Positions 1-12,042 of a stretch of 64,000 nt of DNA are shown piece after piece. Location of the stretch: contig NC_026660.2 in assembly GCF_000004075.3 (NCBI RefSeq), forward strand, positions 26,105,498-26,169,497, given 5' to 3'. This DNA is from Cucumis sativus (lineage: Eukaryota > Streptophyta > Magnoliopsida > Cucurbitales > Cucurbitaceae). How positions within the stretch are numbered: the stretch's first letter is position 1; every line of letters starts with the position of its first letter. The position numbers and the translations under genes are program-made. The notes beneath the pieces are model-generated. The model had not been told where the DNA came from, searched no databases, and saw only the letters and a list, made by a program, of their open reading frames with translations.

Positions 1-1569
1 CAGAAAATCCCTTAACACACTAGGTTGATTAATTATTTGATCCTCGTTTGGTTAACATGTTGTTTTTTCCTTTTTGTTTCTTTTATCAAGCCTATTTTCC
101 TCCTCTCTCACGTTATAATTTGCAACATCCTTTTATAATTGTTGAACTCCTTGTCAAATTTAAAAAATAAAAACAAACTTTAAATTTAGCTTAGATTTTT
201 TAAACGAATGGTAAAGAACACATAAAAAAAATGTGGGAAGTTAAAAAGTGTAGATAGTATGTTTTGTGTGTTTAATTTTAAAAAATGAAACTACCCACTC
301 ATAAGAAAGTGTGTAGAAGGTTATTATAAAGCCACAGCCTCCTAGAATCGGAAGTTGGGAGGAAAAAGTAAAGAATTAAAGGATATGGTGGAGTTTTAAC
401 TAATACCTCCTGTATGTACGGGTTCTTTCCGTTAGGATTCTGGACTCTCGAAAATGTTATTTTACCAAACAAGAAAAAGAAAAGAAGCCCTAACTTTTAT
501 TTTATCTTAAAGTCAACTTGCAACCGGGCCATCTGATACTAATTTTTCAACGCCAAACACAAACGCGGCTGCTGATTTTTTCCATGATGCTGTCATTAGT
601 CACTAGCTAGTCGCTCCCGGCCGTGGGCATGGACGGCAAAATACTCTGTATCGAACTACTACCTGATTTTTCGATGAAACTTCATGATCGTCATGTTAAA
701 ATTACAACTTCTATTTCTTAATTCAACAGGTCAATATTTTAATTCATATAGCATACGGTAAAATTTGAAACTGAATTGTAATAAATATGGTGGTTGATTG
801 TGCTATATTTAAAAATATCTATTCGGTATATTGAACAACACCTGACCGAAAAAAAAAAAAAACAATAACATCTACCACATATTTTTGGTGTGATTTTTTA
901 GCTAAATATATTAAGAACATACAATGAAGTATACATAATAGATACTTAGTAGAAATTAAATAATATATATAAATGTTGTAATTATTTATTATTTTTTAAT
1001 ACAAATTGAAAATAGAGAATTTGAACGCATCAACTTTTGGTCCTTACGTGTATAGCATAAATAGAGCTAATCTATTTTTAGCGTGTTTCATACATATAAC
1101 GCGCGACAACAAAAATAGTGAACATGGAGTAAAAAGTATTAAGGAAGAACTTAGGCCCAATCAGCACAAGCACGAGTCAGCAGCTCAGTCATCAGAGTTA
1201 AAAATCCTCATCTCATCCTACAAATACAGATTAGAAAATTCAGAAAGCAAGAGGAAATAATCTAGAAGCATTCATTGGTTAACATTCAGTTTTAAGGAAT
1301 ATTTTGCCTGGTATCAGCATCAGCGAAGTGTAAGATTAATTATTGATACTGTCTATTATTCTTTTGTATTTTATTGTGTGTTCTAATTGTAGGCGTACAC
1401 CAGTGTATAAAATGGGCAGGTTGCCTATGAAATGATATATAAGGAGAAAACAGAGAATTGATCCCCTCAAAGAAAGCTTTCCTTCCTTATTCTCAACTAG
1501 AAGTGCATGCAGTAACAACAATCTTTAATAAAAGTATTGATATAAAAAAAAAAGCATAAATTCGCGGAC

Positions 1570-1650
1570 ATGAGCTTAGCTCGACTGACACATGTATCTT
1601 CATGTAGACAAGAGGTTTTGGGTTTAACTTTCCACCTCAGCATTTATTAC
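1570..1650 (+). repeat. tRNA-like SINE fragment
   Basis: An A-box-like sequence (TAGCTCGACTGA, from 1577) is followed 44 bases later by a B-box-like sequence (GGTTTAACTTTCC, from 1621), the spacing of an internal Pol III promoter. The stretch does not fold as a real tRNA gene. A second copy with matching boxes and 45-base spacing lies on the minus strand at 44180-44260, which supports a dispersed tRNA-derived SINE. Confidence 0.45.
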
Positions 1651-1799
1651 AATACATTTGCAAAAAGCATAAATTCAAAACGTGAAATCACTATAGGAAG
1701 AGATAGTTTCAACAAGGAGTAAAACTGTGAGTACAAAATAACATTCATGATAAATGGTAGTTGTCAATATTGTAATCATATTCCTTTAGTACATACCAA

Positions 1800-1919
1800 A
1801 GTTTTAAAAATATTACAAATATATCCAAATCGGTTAAATCTATCAATGTTAGGCAAGAATGTATGCAGTAAAAATCTATCCTCAATCAACTTTGTTATAT
1901 TTTTAATTTTTTTAAAACT
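1800..1919. mobile_element. MITE-like element with imperfect terminal inverted repeats
   Basis: The left end reads GTTTTAAAAATATTACAAAT (from 1801). The reverse complement of the right end (about 1918 leftwards) reads GTTTTAAAAAAATTAAAAAT, giving terminal inverted repeats of about 23 bp. The interior contains TCTATCA-type units and an AACTTTGT motif. The element at 57340-57499 has the same ends and the same internal motifs. No coding capacity, so a non-autonomous element is likely; the superfamily is unknown. Confidence 0.5.
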
Positions 1920-4900
1920 GCTATGTGCTCGTCAATTATAGATTTGCAGTAATCTAAGACGGGGGTTTTAGAATGCATATTATTGGGCCTCATAACTAAA
2001 TACGGGCGGCGTGTATTTTCCATGTAGGGCTCAGTTGGCCCAACCATCATTTCGACGTTGTTAGAGTCCGAGATGATTAGCCGCCCCTACTAATTCAATA
2101 TCCACCGATGATTTCTTGTTTAGTTTTACTTTCATGTGATTCCAATTTTTGTAAATTTTTTGTTTGTTTGTTTATCTATTTTAAAAACATTTAATTCATA
2201 TTCAACTATTTTTTAAAAGTTAAATTTAGATACATAAACATAAATTTAAATTTCAGAAAAAAAAAAGAAAACAGTTAAATCAATAATAACCAAGTTGGTC
2301 TAGCATGATAGTTGTGGAGATAGAAAACCAAATTAATTACTATTAATAATTTTTTTAAAACAAATTATTAAGAGTTAGTTGGAAGAAAAAAACAAGTCCG
2401 TTACATTACAAAACAATAGAATAATAGAATGATGATTATAGACGAAACCGCCATCTCTTAGTCATTACACCACATAATAAAATAATACATGGAAGCCCCA
2501 ACCTTATCCCTTCAAATAAAAATATTTATGATATCCACTTTTTTTTTCTATTAAAATCATTTGAGCATTAACATATTGGATCATATCTTTATGGTTTGAA
2601 TTCGTGGCGATGTAATCAAACAATGTATATGATCCATAGTAAATTAATGATAACTACTGTATAATTGATCTGCCAAAGTAAAAAAAAATATTAGTTGTCT
2701 AGCTCTATAACTGTAAACATGTAAAAGATTTTAACAATAAAGTCCAAGCTCTATGCAAGATACAAAATCACTAATACCAGGAAACTTTCCGTGAATGCGC
2801 AATTTGAATACTTAACACAGCTCATATATATCTATAGCTTAAACCAATAAATAAAATATTTAGTCATTCCCATATGTGTGATAACAATCAATAATATATT
2901 TTTTTAATTTTGAATATTCAACTTTCATTACACCTATTTACCATGATTTAATTTTCACCATGGATAACTATCTAGAAATCAATTTCTCAAAAGTTTCCTT
3001 TTAACTTCCAACTAACATAGGATCAAATATGTTGTCCTACAAAATTAAGTAAAATATGTATAAATTGAACTAAGCACCCTCAGATATATATATATATATA
3101 TAAATGAAAGTTGAATGCATAAGATGTGAGAGGATACCTACAATGTGGCTATAAAATATTTAGAAAGTAGGGAAGGAGAATTGAAAATCTATTATCAAAT
3201 CCACTTGTTTAAAGTAGATGTGGACATCCAACAAAATTTATTCAATATTTATGCGAGATAATTTGTTTAACAATCGTGGAAGCATTGAAGGCTATTAAAG
3301 TTAATAAATTAAAATAAGACTTCGAAAATTTCAAAGTTTAACCATAAACTTCTCATTTTGTACTTCAAATTTCATCATAGTGTGCCTAATTTTCTTGCTT
3401 TTGTTTTGGTTTCAAGATGAAGTTAAATAACCTATGTGAATAACATCAATACCACATGTCATATTCAATATTTTTTTAGGTCCACTCTCTAAAGACGTCG
3501 GTATTTAATTCACATAATTAAATTTGACACGTTACTTTTTAAATAAATCCAATAAGTAAAATAATTAAAATAGATAAATAAATTTATAGTTTCATATATT
3601 TTAAATTCATACAAGTATGAAATATAGAAATATAAAATGATGTTTTTAATTAAAAAACTAGAAAAAATAACTTCTAGTATTAAATTTTAGAGTCTAATTT
3701 TTATTGGATAGATAGGTTTTAACATATTTACACTTTTAATTTTTAATTTTTAATTTGATTTTATTGTTTTTATTTAGTTTATAGATTCAAAAAGTATATT
3801 TATAATTTTTTACAAAATATTTAGTTGAAGTTTTCAACAATTATTTAAGTTTAAATAATGATGAACTGAAAATTTAAATTTAGTTTTAATAATAATTAAA
3901 AAAACAACGAAACTCAATCAAGTTTAAATTAATTGGTAAATATTTTACTATAAAGAGAAAAAAGCGAATATTGAGTGAAAATAGAAGGTTAAGTATTATA
4001 GAAAAATAAAATTGAAAGAAAATTGAAAATGTGAAAGATAGAGAGTAATAAAAGAAGATTAAGAATAGGAATATAGGTTCCAAAAAGGAAAAGAGAGTGA
4101 CAAATAGGATACATGAGTAGAAAAATCGAATTAAAGGCTCACCAAATGTGGCGGTTTGAAGAATTTTATGTTATCACCAACTCAATTATTTAATTAATTA
4201 CGTAAAAGGCAGAAACTAAGTAAGCCAAATAAAAAAGGAAGAGAAAGAAAGGTACACATCAAATCAAAATCTGCGGTTATATTGAGGAGAAATTGAAGTT
4301 GCGCCACCAGCCAATTTCGTACATTGCCAAATCGCATCTTCGCATCTTGCCAACGAATCTCTCTCTTTCTCTTTTTCATCGCTCCCAATAACATATAAAC
4401 CTTCCTTTTCGTTAACATCTAAGCCTTTTCTCCTTCTGGGGGTCTCCGACGTCGGAATTGATCCATCTCCTTGGCAATTTTGGTGGTCAGTTTTTTTTTT
4501 TTCCCCTTTTCCCTACTTCAATGCATTTTCCTTTTTCTTTGCTTCCCTTCTTATTCCCCCTCTTGCAGGATTTTGTCCGGTAATTTTCATTTTTTCCCCT
4601 TCTTGCTGCAGGAGGGGACGAGGGTTTGCTTCTGTCCTATATTATTCTGGGTTTCTTCCAAATTATAGGTATCTTATTATTATTATTTTTGTTGTTTTCT
4701 TCTTCTGGGGATTTCTTTTCTTCTTTAATTCACCGAGTTCTGGACGTGTTTTTCGCTTCTAATTTTACATCTGAGCGTTTTTTTGGAAAAACAGGACGTG
4801 AGAATGGTTTTGTTGTCTTTGTTTGGTTTGATATTTTGGCATATTGCATTTTCTAATATTCGATTTCAAGACTTTTGTTCGGTTAGTCAATCATGGCGGG

Positions 4901-5029
4901 AAAATAGGAGGTTTATGATATTGCTTGAGACAGTTTTGAATTGTTTCTTATTTTGAATCGTTTGACTTGGAGAATAATATTGGTTGGTTATATTGTTCAT
5001 TGCACATTGTTTGTTTGGTTGAGCAGGAG

Positions 5030-7261
5030 ATGGATATGGATGCATATGAGGAAGTGACTGAGAAATTTAAAATTTCTGCTGAAACAAATGAGGGTCATCA
5101 TAAGTATTCTTCGAAGGAGGGAAAAGGGAAAAGGCTTTGGAAGAAGGTGAAGTATCAGCTGGTTGAGTACCACGCTCTACCAGCCTACTTGAGGGATAAT
5201 GAATTCATTTTGGGCCATTACCGTGCTGATTGGCCTATGAAGCAGACACTGCTCAGCATCTTTTCCATTCACAATGAGACTCTTAATGTTTGGACGTAAG
5301 GCTTTACACTTCATTTTGCTAGCTACTGTTCTTTGAGGGTTTTTAATTAAAATTAGCAAAATTTTCATTTTCATGAGATTGAGAAGACGATAGCTGGTAC
5401 TTTTTTTGCTTTGACATTGTGAAATTTTGATCAATTACAAGCTTAGACTACAAAACATGAAGATTGCGAATCAGCATTGTTCTTAAATTTAATTACTAAT
5501 TGGATCGTCAAAGTTTATATTAGATATACCCAGTAATATGTTTAGATCATTATGTTATGTAATCTGTGGAGCGTTGTGCACAATACGGAAATTTTGTTTC
5601 TCGAACGCCATGGTGCCTACTACATCTTTTTTTGATGTAATTCTTTTGAGATTAGTAGCTGGAGAGACAGGAGTAGTTAATTAATAATATTTTCTGATAA
5701 GGCATTGGGACTTGTAATAGAATAAATCTATAAGGAGTATAAATCAAAGCTTGAATAAATCTGTAATTAGCTTCCGCTGTAGAGATTAGGTTCATCCACT
5801 GTTAAAGAAGTTGCTTTATACATATGTCTTGAAGACTTTAGTTGAATAATTTCTAACAATCGTCAACTCTCAGTTCTATAGTGGGTTGGGTTATTTGCCC
5901 CTCTTTTCCCCCCTTTCCTTTGGAAACATTTGGAACTTGTTTTAAATTATACTATGGGCCATAATCCTTTTTATTCATCAAGAAATTTTGTGCTTTGCGC
6001 TTATGTTCAGCATCAAGTTATGCAATGAATCTCGCATATTCTTTGCTATGCAGTAAACTGATATTTTCTTCTTTTCATGTCGCCTCCTGCTGCATTTGAA
6101 TACTGTACGTTTCAGGCATTTAATTGGATTTTTCCTCTTTCTCTCCTTGACCATATACACTGCAACAAAGATTCCTGACGTTGTTGACATTCATCCTCTT
6201 CAACATTTGCCTGACGCATTGAGAAAAGCTGATTTGCACAAATTGCAAGAAGAACTCTTGACGTGCCTTCCTTCGTTGCCTCACTTCCCTGATCTGCAGA
6301 AGCTCAGGGAGGAGTTGAAGATTGCAATGCCTTCAATGGATATGCTTTCATCACTATCTCGTTGGCATGTTGTGGAACTTCTATACAATTGTTTGCCTGA
6401 GCGATTCTCCCATGGAAATCAAACTGATGACTGTGTTCTGGTAAGCTGTATGCTTAATTCTAATATTGGGATTCCCAGGTTATTTTATTGGATTCTATGG
6501 AATTAGACATTAGTTTCTTACCTTTTTCCTGGGGATTCGTTCAGAAGAACTTGATTTTATATTCCTCTAATTGTTTTCTCTGTTCTTATCTTCTTGATTT
6601 AATCCAGAGAAGTATGAAGGAGGAGGTTGCCAACATGATTGCACCCTTAGCTATGAGACCAATCACCCGGTGGCCTTTCTTCGCATTCTTGGGCGGAGCC
6701 ATGTTTTGCCTGCTTGCCAGCAGCACTTGCCACCTTCTTTCCTGCCACTCTGAGCGTGTCTCGTACATAATGCTCAGACTAGACTATGCCGGAATTGCGG
6801 CCCTTATATCTACCTCCTTCTACCCCCCAGTTTACTACTCCTTCATGTGCTACCCCTTCTTTTGCAGTCTCTATATGGGGTTCATTACTCTACTGGGAAT
6901 TGCAACTATCTTGGTGTCTCTGCTGCCAATGTTTCAAAGCCCCGAATATCGCACTTTTCGAGCATCCCTCTTCCTTGGCATGGGCTTGTGTGGGATTGCC
7001 CCTATTCTACACAAGCTTATCCTGTTCTGGGGCTCACCTGAAGCACTCCACACAACAGGGTATGAGATACTGATGGGGATATTGTATGGTCTTGGAGCCC
7101 TTGTTTATGCATCAAGAATTCCGGAGCGATGGATGCCTGGAAAATTTGACATTGCTGGCCACAGCCACCAACTATTCCACATTTTAGTAGTTGCTGGGGC
7201 GTATACTCATTATCGCGCAGGACTGGTTTACCTCAAATGGCGTGACCTGCAAGGTTGTTAA
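5030..7261 (+). CDS. HHP4: Heptahelical transmembrane protein 4-like (PAQR family)
   Basis: Plant member of the progestin/adiponectin receptor (PAQR) family, a seven-helix membrane protein linked in plants to hormone and sugar responses. Coding exons are 5030-5295, 6116-6440 and 6608-7261, all with GT..AG borders and matching phases, giving 414 residues. The first junction restores W-T-H-L-I-G, a family motif before helix 1. Putative metal-site residues of the wider family are present: S235xxxH239 (SSTCH), D256 (RLDYAG) and H384xxxH388 (HQLFH). The long soluble insert after helix 1 (about residues 110-195) is typical of HHP4/HHP5. The start was chosen at 5030 because a branch/acceptor (TTGAGCAG) ends at 5028, implying a 5'UTR intron; an upstream in-frame ATG at 4967 would lie inside that intron. 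The 5'UTR exon probably falls in 4300-4680. The protein runs to a normal family end, with stop at 7259. Confidence 0.93.
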
Positions 7262-8009
7262 ATTAGAATTTCAACGAGAATTTAGTTTAATATATTCTAT
7301 ATGTACGTATGTAATATTTAGCCGGACTTGGAAAGAAAGCTCACTCCCAGTCCCAACATTTCACGGGCCGTAAGATCAGAACCAGCTTCAAGGTTTTAAT
7401 AGAATATGGTCCAATGCTGAGTCTTGAGTGTTCATTCTCAATGCTCAATTCCCACCCACTATGTTGAATTGTTAAATCTACATGCTCTGCAGTACAGGCT
7501 TTTTCTATATCCTTAAAAAGAAATATACTTTTTACTGCATTCATGGTAGATCAGTGTGAACTCGATCAACAAAAATAATTATATCTCAAACTGAGTCATT
7601 TGGATTTATAATTATTGAGGTCTTATAGTTGTCTCGGTGTGATCTATCCATTTTAATTTAATTGTTGATGTGAAAAGCATGCACAGGCGAGGGATTTTGA
7701 TGTTATCTTACTTAAATGGGGCATAATTCTTTGACCATTTATGGATTTTTTATCTTTTTATATTATATTTAAATAGTAAGCATCCTCTGTCAGATACGGA
7801 TGAGCCTTCCATAACCAAGTACAGTCAAAAGCTTTTGAGGAATGTTATCGATATCTTTCAAATCTTTTATTCAACAACGAATCTGATCACTCTTCTTTCC
7901 CAAATTGCTGTCTATTTTAATGATAAAATTATTGGACAACAAATTCCATCTCCAAACATTTACAAATGGGGTTGCCTTCTCCAATACTTCTCAACTCCCA
8001 AAATTTTCC
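7262..8009. other. 3' flank of the HHP gene
   Basis: Contains the presumed 3'UTR and downstream spacer. No further gene is seen. The stretch ends where homology to the GT34 pseudogene begins at the ATG at 8010. Confidence 0.5.
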
Positions 8010-8965
8010 ATGGCAATACAAAGCAGAACTTGCTGGTTCTTTTGCAATGTTTCTCTTTGTCGGAGGATCATTTCTGGTTTTCTTCTTAAATACTACCCAC
8101 TACTCCATTTCCGTATTTAGAGTGAATCTTTCGCCGGAGATGAGTTATCCGACAAAATTGACCCGCCCGATCCAACCTTCTACGACGACCCAAGTCTCAG
8201 TTACTCAATCGAGAGACGAATGGAGGATTGGAACCAGAAACGGAAACACATGGCCGGATCGCCACCGCAGATTTTACGCCGGAGCAAGCAAGCGAATATT
8301 TCTGGTCACCGGATCACAGCCATCGGCGTGCAATAACCCAGCCGGCGATCACCTTCTACTGAAACTTTCCAAGAACAAGGTGGATTATTGCCGAATCCAC
8401 GGCCACGAGATGGGCTCTCATTGGGCCAAACTTCCAATAACGGGCCTCAATGTTGGCCCATCCAGAAGTGGAATGGATCTGGTGGATGGGCTCTGACGCT
8501 GTGTTCACGTACATGGAATTCAAGGTACCATAGAGAGATACAAAGACCACAGCCTCGTGGTCCACAGTTGGCCCAATATGGTTTACGAGGACTGGGATAA
8601 TAAAAGCTGGACCGGCCTCAATGCTGGAGTATTTCTGATAAGAAACTGTCGATGGGCCATGGACTTAATGGACTCATGGGCCAAATGGGCCCTCAATAAT
8701 CTGATTACGTAAAATGGGGCCCAATATTGATGGCGACGTTTAAGAACAAGCAATTTCCAGTTCCGGACGATCAGTGGGCTCTCATTTATTTGAGGAAAAA
8801 ATGGTGCGACAAGGTTCATTTAGAATGGGAGTATTATTTGGAGACGCATTGGATTGGGTGTGGTGGGGAGTTATGATAACATTACACGTGGGTAGTGGAG
8901 ATGGAGAAATAGAGAGGTGGGGTTGTGCTGCAAACATCCGGAGAGTGAGCGGTGTTGAAATGTTG
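8010..8965 (+). pseudogene. Decayed GT34 glycosyltransferase (galactomannan galactosyltransferase-like)
   Basis: Fragments in three frames align in order with the intact GT34 gene at 12043. They include a membrane anchor (about 8040-8090), PPDPTFYDDPSLSYSIE (8163 on), GDHLLLKLSKNKVDYCRIHG (about 8346-8405), HPEVEWIWWMGSDAVFTYME (about 8460-8517), KSWTGLNAGVFLIRNCRWAM (about 8605-8660) and PDDQWALIYL (8763 on). Lesions seen: frame changes near 8040, 8090-8150, 8265 and 8450; loss of about a dozen codons after CRIHG; in-frame stops (8530s, 8690s); an altered DxD region in which the first Asp of the intact VDSD is Gly; and no counterpart of the last 95 or so residues. It lies in the same orientation about 3 kb before the intact gene, so it is a dead tandem duplicate. 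It differs enough from its neighbour (for example ETHWIG against EGYWEE) that the duplication is not recent. Confidence 0.9.
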
Positions 8966-11231
8966 AGAGTCTGAAACTCATACTCCATATATGATACACG
9001 ATCTACTAATATTATTTTCAATTGATTTTGAGATGAAACTTTATCTTATCAAATAAGCTAGTTTTAGATATAATTATAAAAAAAATCTAAAAGCTTCTCT
9101 TGTCCACTTAATCTCAAAATGTATAGATCTAATTGAATACAAACTTTGAGGTTTTAATTAAATTTAAAATTCTTTTGATAATATATAATTGCGAATGAAA
9201 CTTATTAAACAAGAAAGGGAAAGTTTGGTGTTTTATGAAGTTCTAAGTTTATATCTGGTAAATAAAAAATCGAAATAATTAGAACTTATTCCTTTGGTTT
9301 TGTAGAGATAAAACTCCAATTAGTTATTTTGTTTTTTTCCTCTTAATTCTACATTTCTACTTATGGTTTTACTGCTACAAAATGTGTCGGCGTTGTGTGT
9401 TTTGACATTTGCAAAAAGATGGTGTAGTGCTTTTTCTGGAGACACAAACATTATCACTTAAACACATGATATGGTATGGTGTGTATTTAATTTTCTTGTA
9501 GGGTACCCTTAAAAACGATACATCCTTTACCTCAATCAACCAATTTTTGTTTTACCCACCTTTATATCATTCACCACTCAAATTTTATAAGAATAGAAAG
9601 CCACCCTTATGGAAATTCATGTGCAGCCGTTTTGAGTGGTTTTCATAAAATTAGACTATTTTGCTTTACATCACTATGTATAATATAAGTCTTTATACCT
9701 AAGAACGCTTAAGTCGTGTGTAGTATAAATTTTAATGGAGAAGTTGAAGTTGATATTGTGTTGAGTTAGTAGAAAGGGTGGAAAGAAATTTTTGTAAAAG
9801 ATGGTTGTTACCAAAGTGTCATGATTTACGTGTCATTTTATCCTTGAAAAAGGATTTATTTTTATTAATTGTTGGTGGTAGGTGACTAAAGTGAGGTTAG
9901 CAAGGTGGAAATAGGCTTAAGTGTTTTAGCTAGGCATTTTAAGTCAAAGGTAGGCAGCCAAGTTGTAAAAATAACCTCTAGGGACAAAGCATATACTAGG
10001 CATTTAGGTTGGCAAGCTTAGCTAGGCGAGAAGGGTGTGCTAGGCGAGCAACACCATGCGACCAAGGCAAGGCACTGGGGCAAAGGCCATGTGAGAAGGT
10101 GTGCGACATGAAGAATGTGGCCAAAGGGCATGTCATGCATTGAAGAGTTGGTGTTTTAAAGTGTGTCAAGGGTTAGACGCTTTGGTTGAGGTGAGGGCTT
10201 TGCGAGAATGGTTAGATACCACGCGACCAAGTAAAGCTTAGGCATTTTAGTAGTGCTCTTTAAGATAGAATTCAAGTGTCTAGGCATGAAAGAGTTTAAA
10301 AGAACGGTAAGCAAGAGGTTTTTTAAGATTGTCATGCAAAAGCCAATATTTAAGTCAAATATGTTAGTTGGTTGGTAAGTGTTGTCAAATTATGGCAATG
10401 TTTGTCAACTTTTGCATCCTCTTTCGAGGTCAGGTTAGGAGTTAGAGAAAGGGCTCAGGGAGGGAGTGTGACACATTCATAGCGCCATAGGACGTTGCAA
10501 GCATAAACCTCTTTGACTTCTATTTTCTTTTCATACTTTGCTTTGGTCGATACCTTTTGACTTCGCTTACACTCATTTTAACAATAAAATGATATAAACA
10601 TTGAATTCTACTATTGAATTGATCAAAACCTATAAAATAGCCTAGAAACATAAAATTATGGAATGGTCTCGAATAATTAAGCAAGATTAGGTAGCACATG
10701 GTGCATAATTAAGTTGGATAAATTGTATACCCTATCAATGGGTATGTTGCTGAATCGTGGACATGGTACAAGTAGCATATCTACTATTAGGACAAGTTAC
10801 ATGACCTTAACATACATAAACTACATGATTTGGACAATAGATGGTAACCTAGATAACAAATGTGTCATGTGAGAGCTATAAAAGTTGTATCATATGTATA
10901 TCTAAAAAGGCAAAATTGAAAAGAGCAGTGAGGAGATGGTCAATGCCAACAACGGAAGACTGGCCGTTGGGTTTAGTGATGGTGAATGTCGAACGTTGAT
11001 GTGACTCGGTGAGCAATGGAAAGATTGGTTAGGGTGCGGTTAGTTATCAGAATTATTGATTTTTCTATAGCAAAATTGAACAATCATATATTTTTAGAAA
11101 ATTCAAATTAAGAAACGAACAGATGATGGGAAAAAAAATACTAAATTCAAATTCCTCCTCCAAATTTATCATTAATTTTGAATTTTACCGAAGTTGTAAA
11201 TTTATTTATTTATTTATTTTGGAAAACTACC

Positions 11232-11266
<35 letters not shown>

Positions 11267-12042
11267 TATATATAAACTAAGACCGAGAAGGAATCTATAG
11301 CAATTTTAAGCCATAATATATTGGTAGGTAACATTGTTTCTTCTTTTCACTGTAGTTGAGATAAAAATATATAGTTATTTATTTAATGTATGATATATTA
11401 TGGAAAAAGAGAAAAGATTGAAAAAGGAAAATGAGAGAGATGGGACAAAGATGGTAAAAAGTTTGGTCACACTCACATATAACACGTTGCACCCTTTTAT
11501 GGGTTGTTTTCTTGAACGGCGTTTCTCCTAACATTTTTCTATCTTCCCAGGAAATCCGCTCCACATCTCTACTTTTATTTCCTTTATTCCATTCTTTTTT
11601 CAAACTTATTTTTGATGAAAATGTTTAGGATGCAGACTAAATCCTTACAATTTGAAAGTATAAAGACTAAAGGGGATACAGTACAGTACAATGGGAATAA
11701 AGATTGTTTAAAATTTTACTTTTTTAAAAAGAATTATTTTGGAAGTTGAAAAAGAAGGTATTTTAAGGGTGTGAAGAAGGGGAAAAAGAAAAAAAAAGAA
11801 AGAAACCCCGTTGATGGTTATGACATAAAAGAAGAGAGAGTAGAGTGGTATAGAAAGAGGGAAGAGGGCGCCACTTCTGACGCTCTTCACGCATTTCATT
11901 TCCCTTTCCTCCCTGTTCTCTTCTGTTCTTCTAAACTTACCATTTTTACTCGCACAAACCACCGCTAACCTATTCGACTTACTTTTCCTCCTAATCAATA
12001 CTCACATGATTTTCTTTCCCTAAACCCACTTTTAAACCCACC
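8966..12042. other. Intergenic region with an anonymous GC-richer segment
   Basis: About 9860-10500 is richer in G and contains recurring taggcattt/taggcgag words. It has no open frame and looks like a decayed mobile-element segment, but I cannot assign a family. An (AT)n microsatellite lies at 11233-11274. From about 11820 the strand becomes purine-rich, then pyrimidine-rich, and serves as promoter and leader of the GT34 gene. Confidence 0.45.
11233..11274. repeat. (AT)n microsatellite
   Basis: About 42 bases of nearly uninterrupted AT dinucleotides with one phase slip in the middle. Likely length-polymorphic. Confidence 0.9.

Larger units (their letters stand above)
1..4300. other. Intergenic region, AT-rich, no gene seen
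   Basis: No reading frame here resembles a known protein. The open stretches at 1006-1260, 1747-1941 and 3886-4083 have AT-driven, low-complexity translations. The region holds a tRNA-like SINE fragment near 1570-1650, a MITE-like element at 1800-1919 and a TA microsatellite at 3084-3101. The final few hundred bases become CT-rich and probably grade into the promoter and leader of the HHP gene that follows. Confidence 0.6.

Noticed and set aside
1006-1260. Open stretch of 84 codons in the 5' intergenic region.
   Set aside because: No recognisable domain and no supporting composition change; consistent with chance.
4967-5029. Upstream in-frame ATG for the HHP gene (17 to 21 extra residues).
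   Set aside because: A good splice acceptor (TTGAGCAG) ends at 5028, so this stretch is most likely intron; residues from 5030 match the family start.
6488-6607. Apparent start and hydrophobic stretch before exon 3 of the HHP gene.
   Set aside because: It is the intron between donor GTAAGC at 6441 and acceptor ATCCAG at 6607; splicing restores the family sequence.
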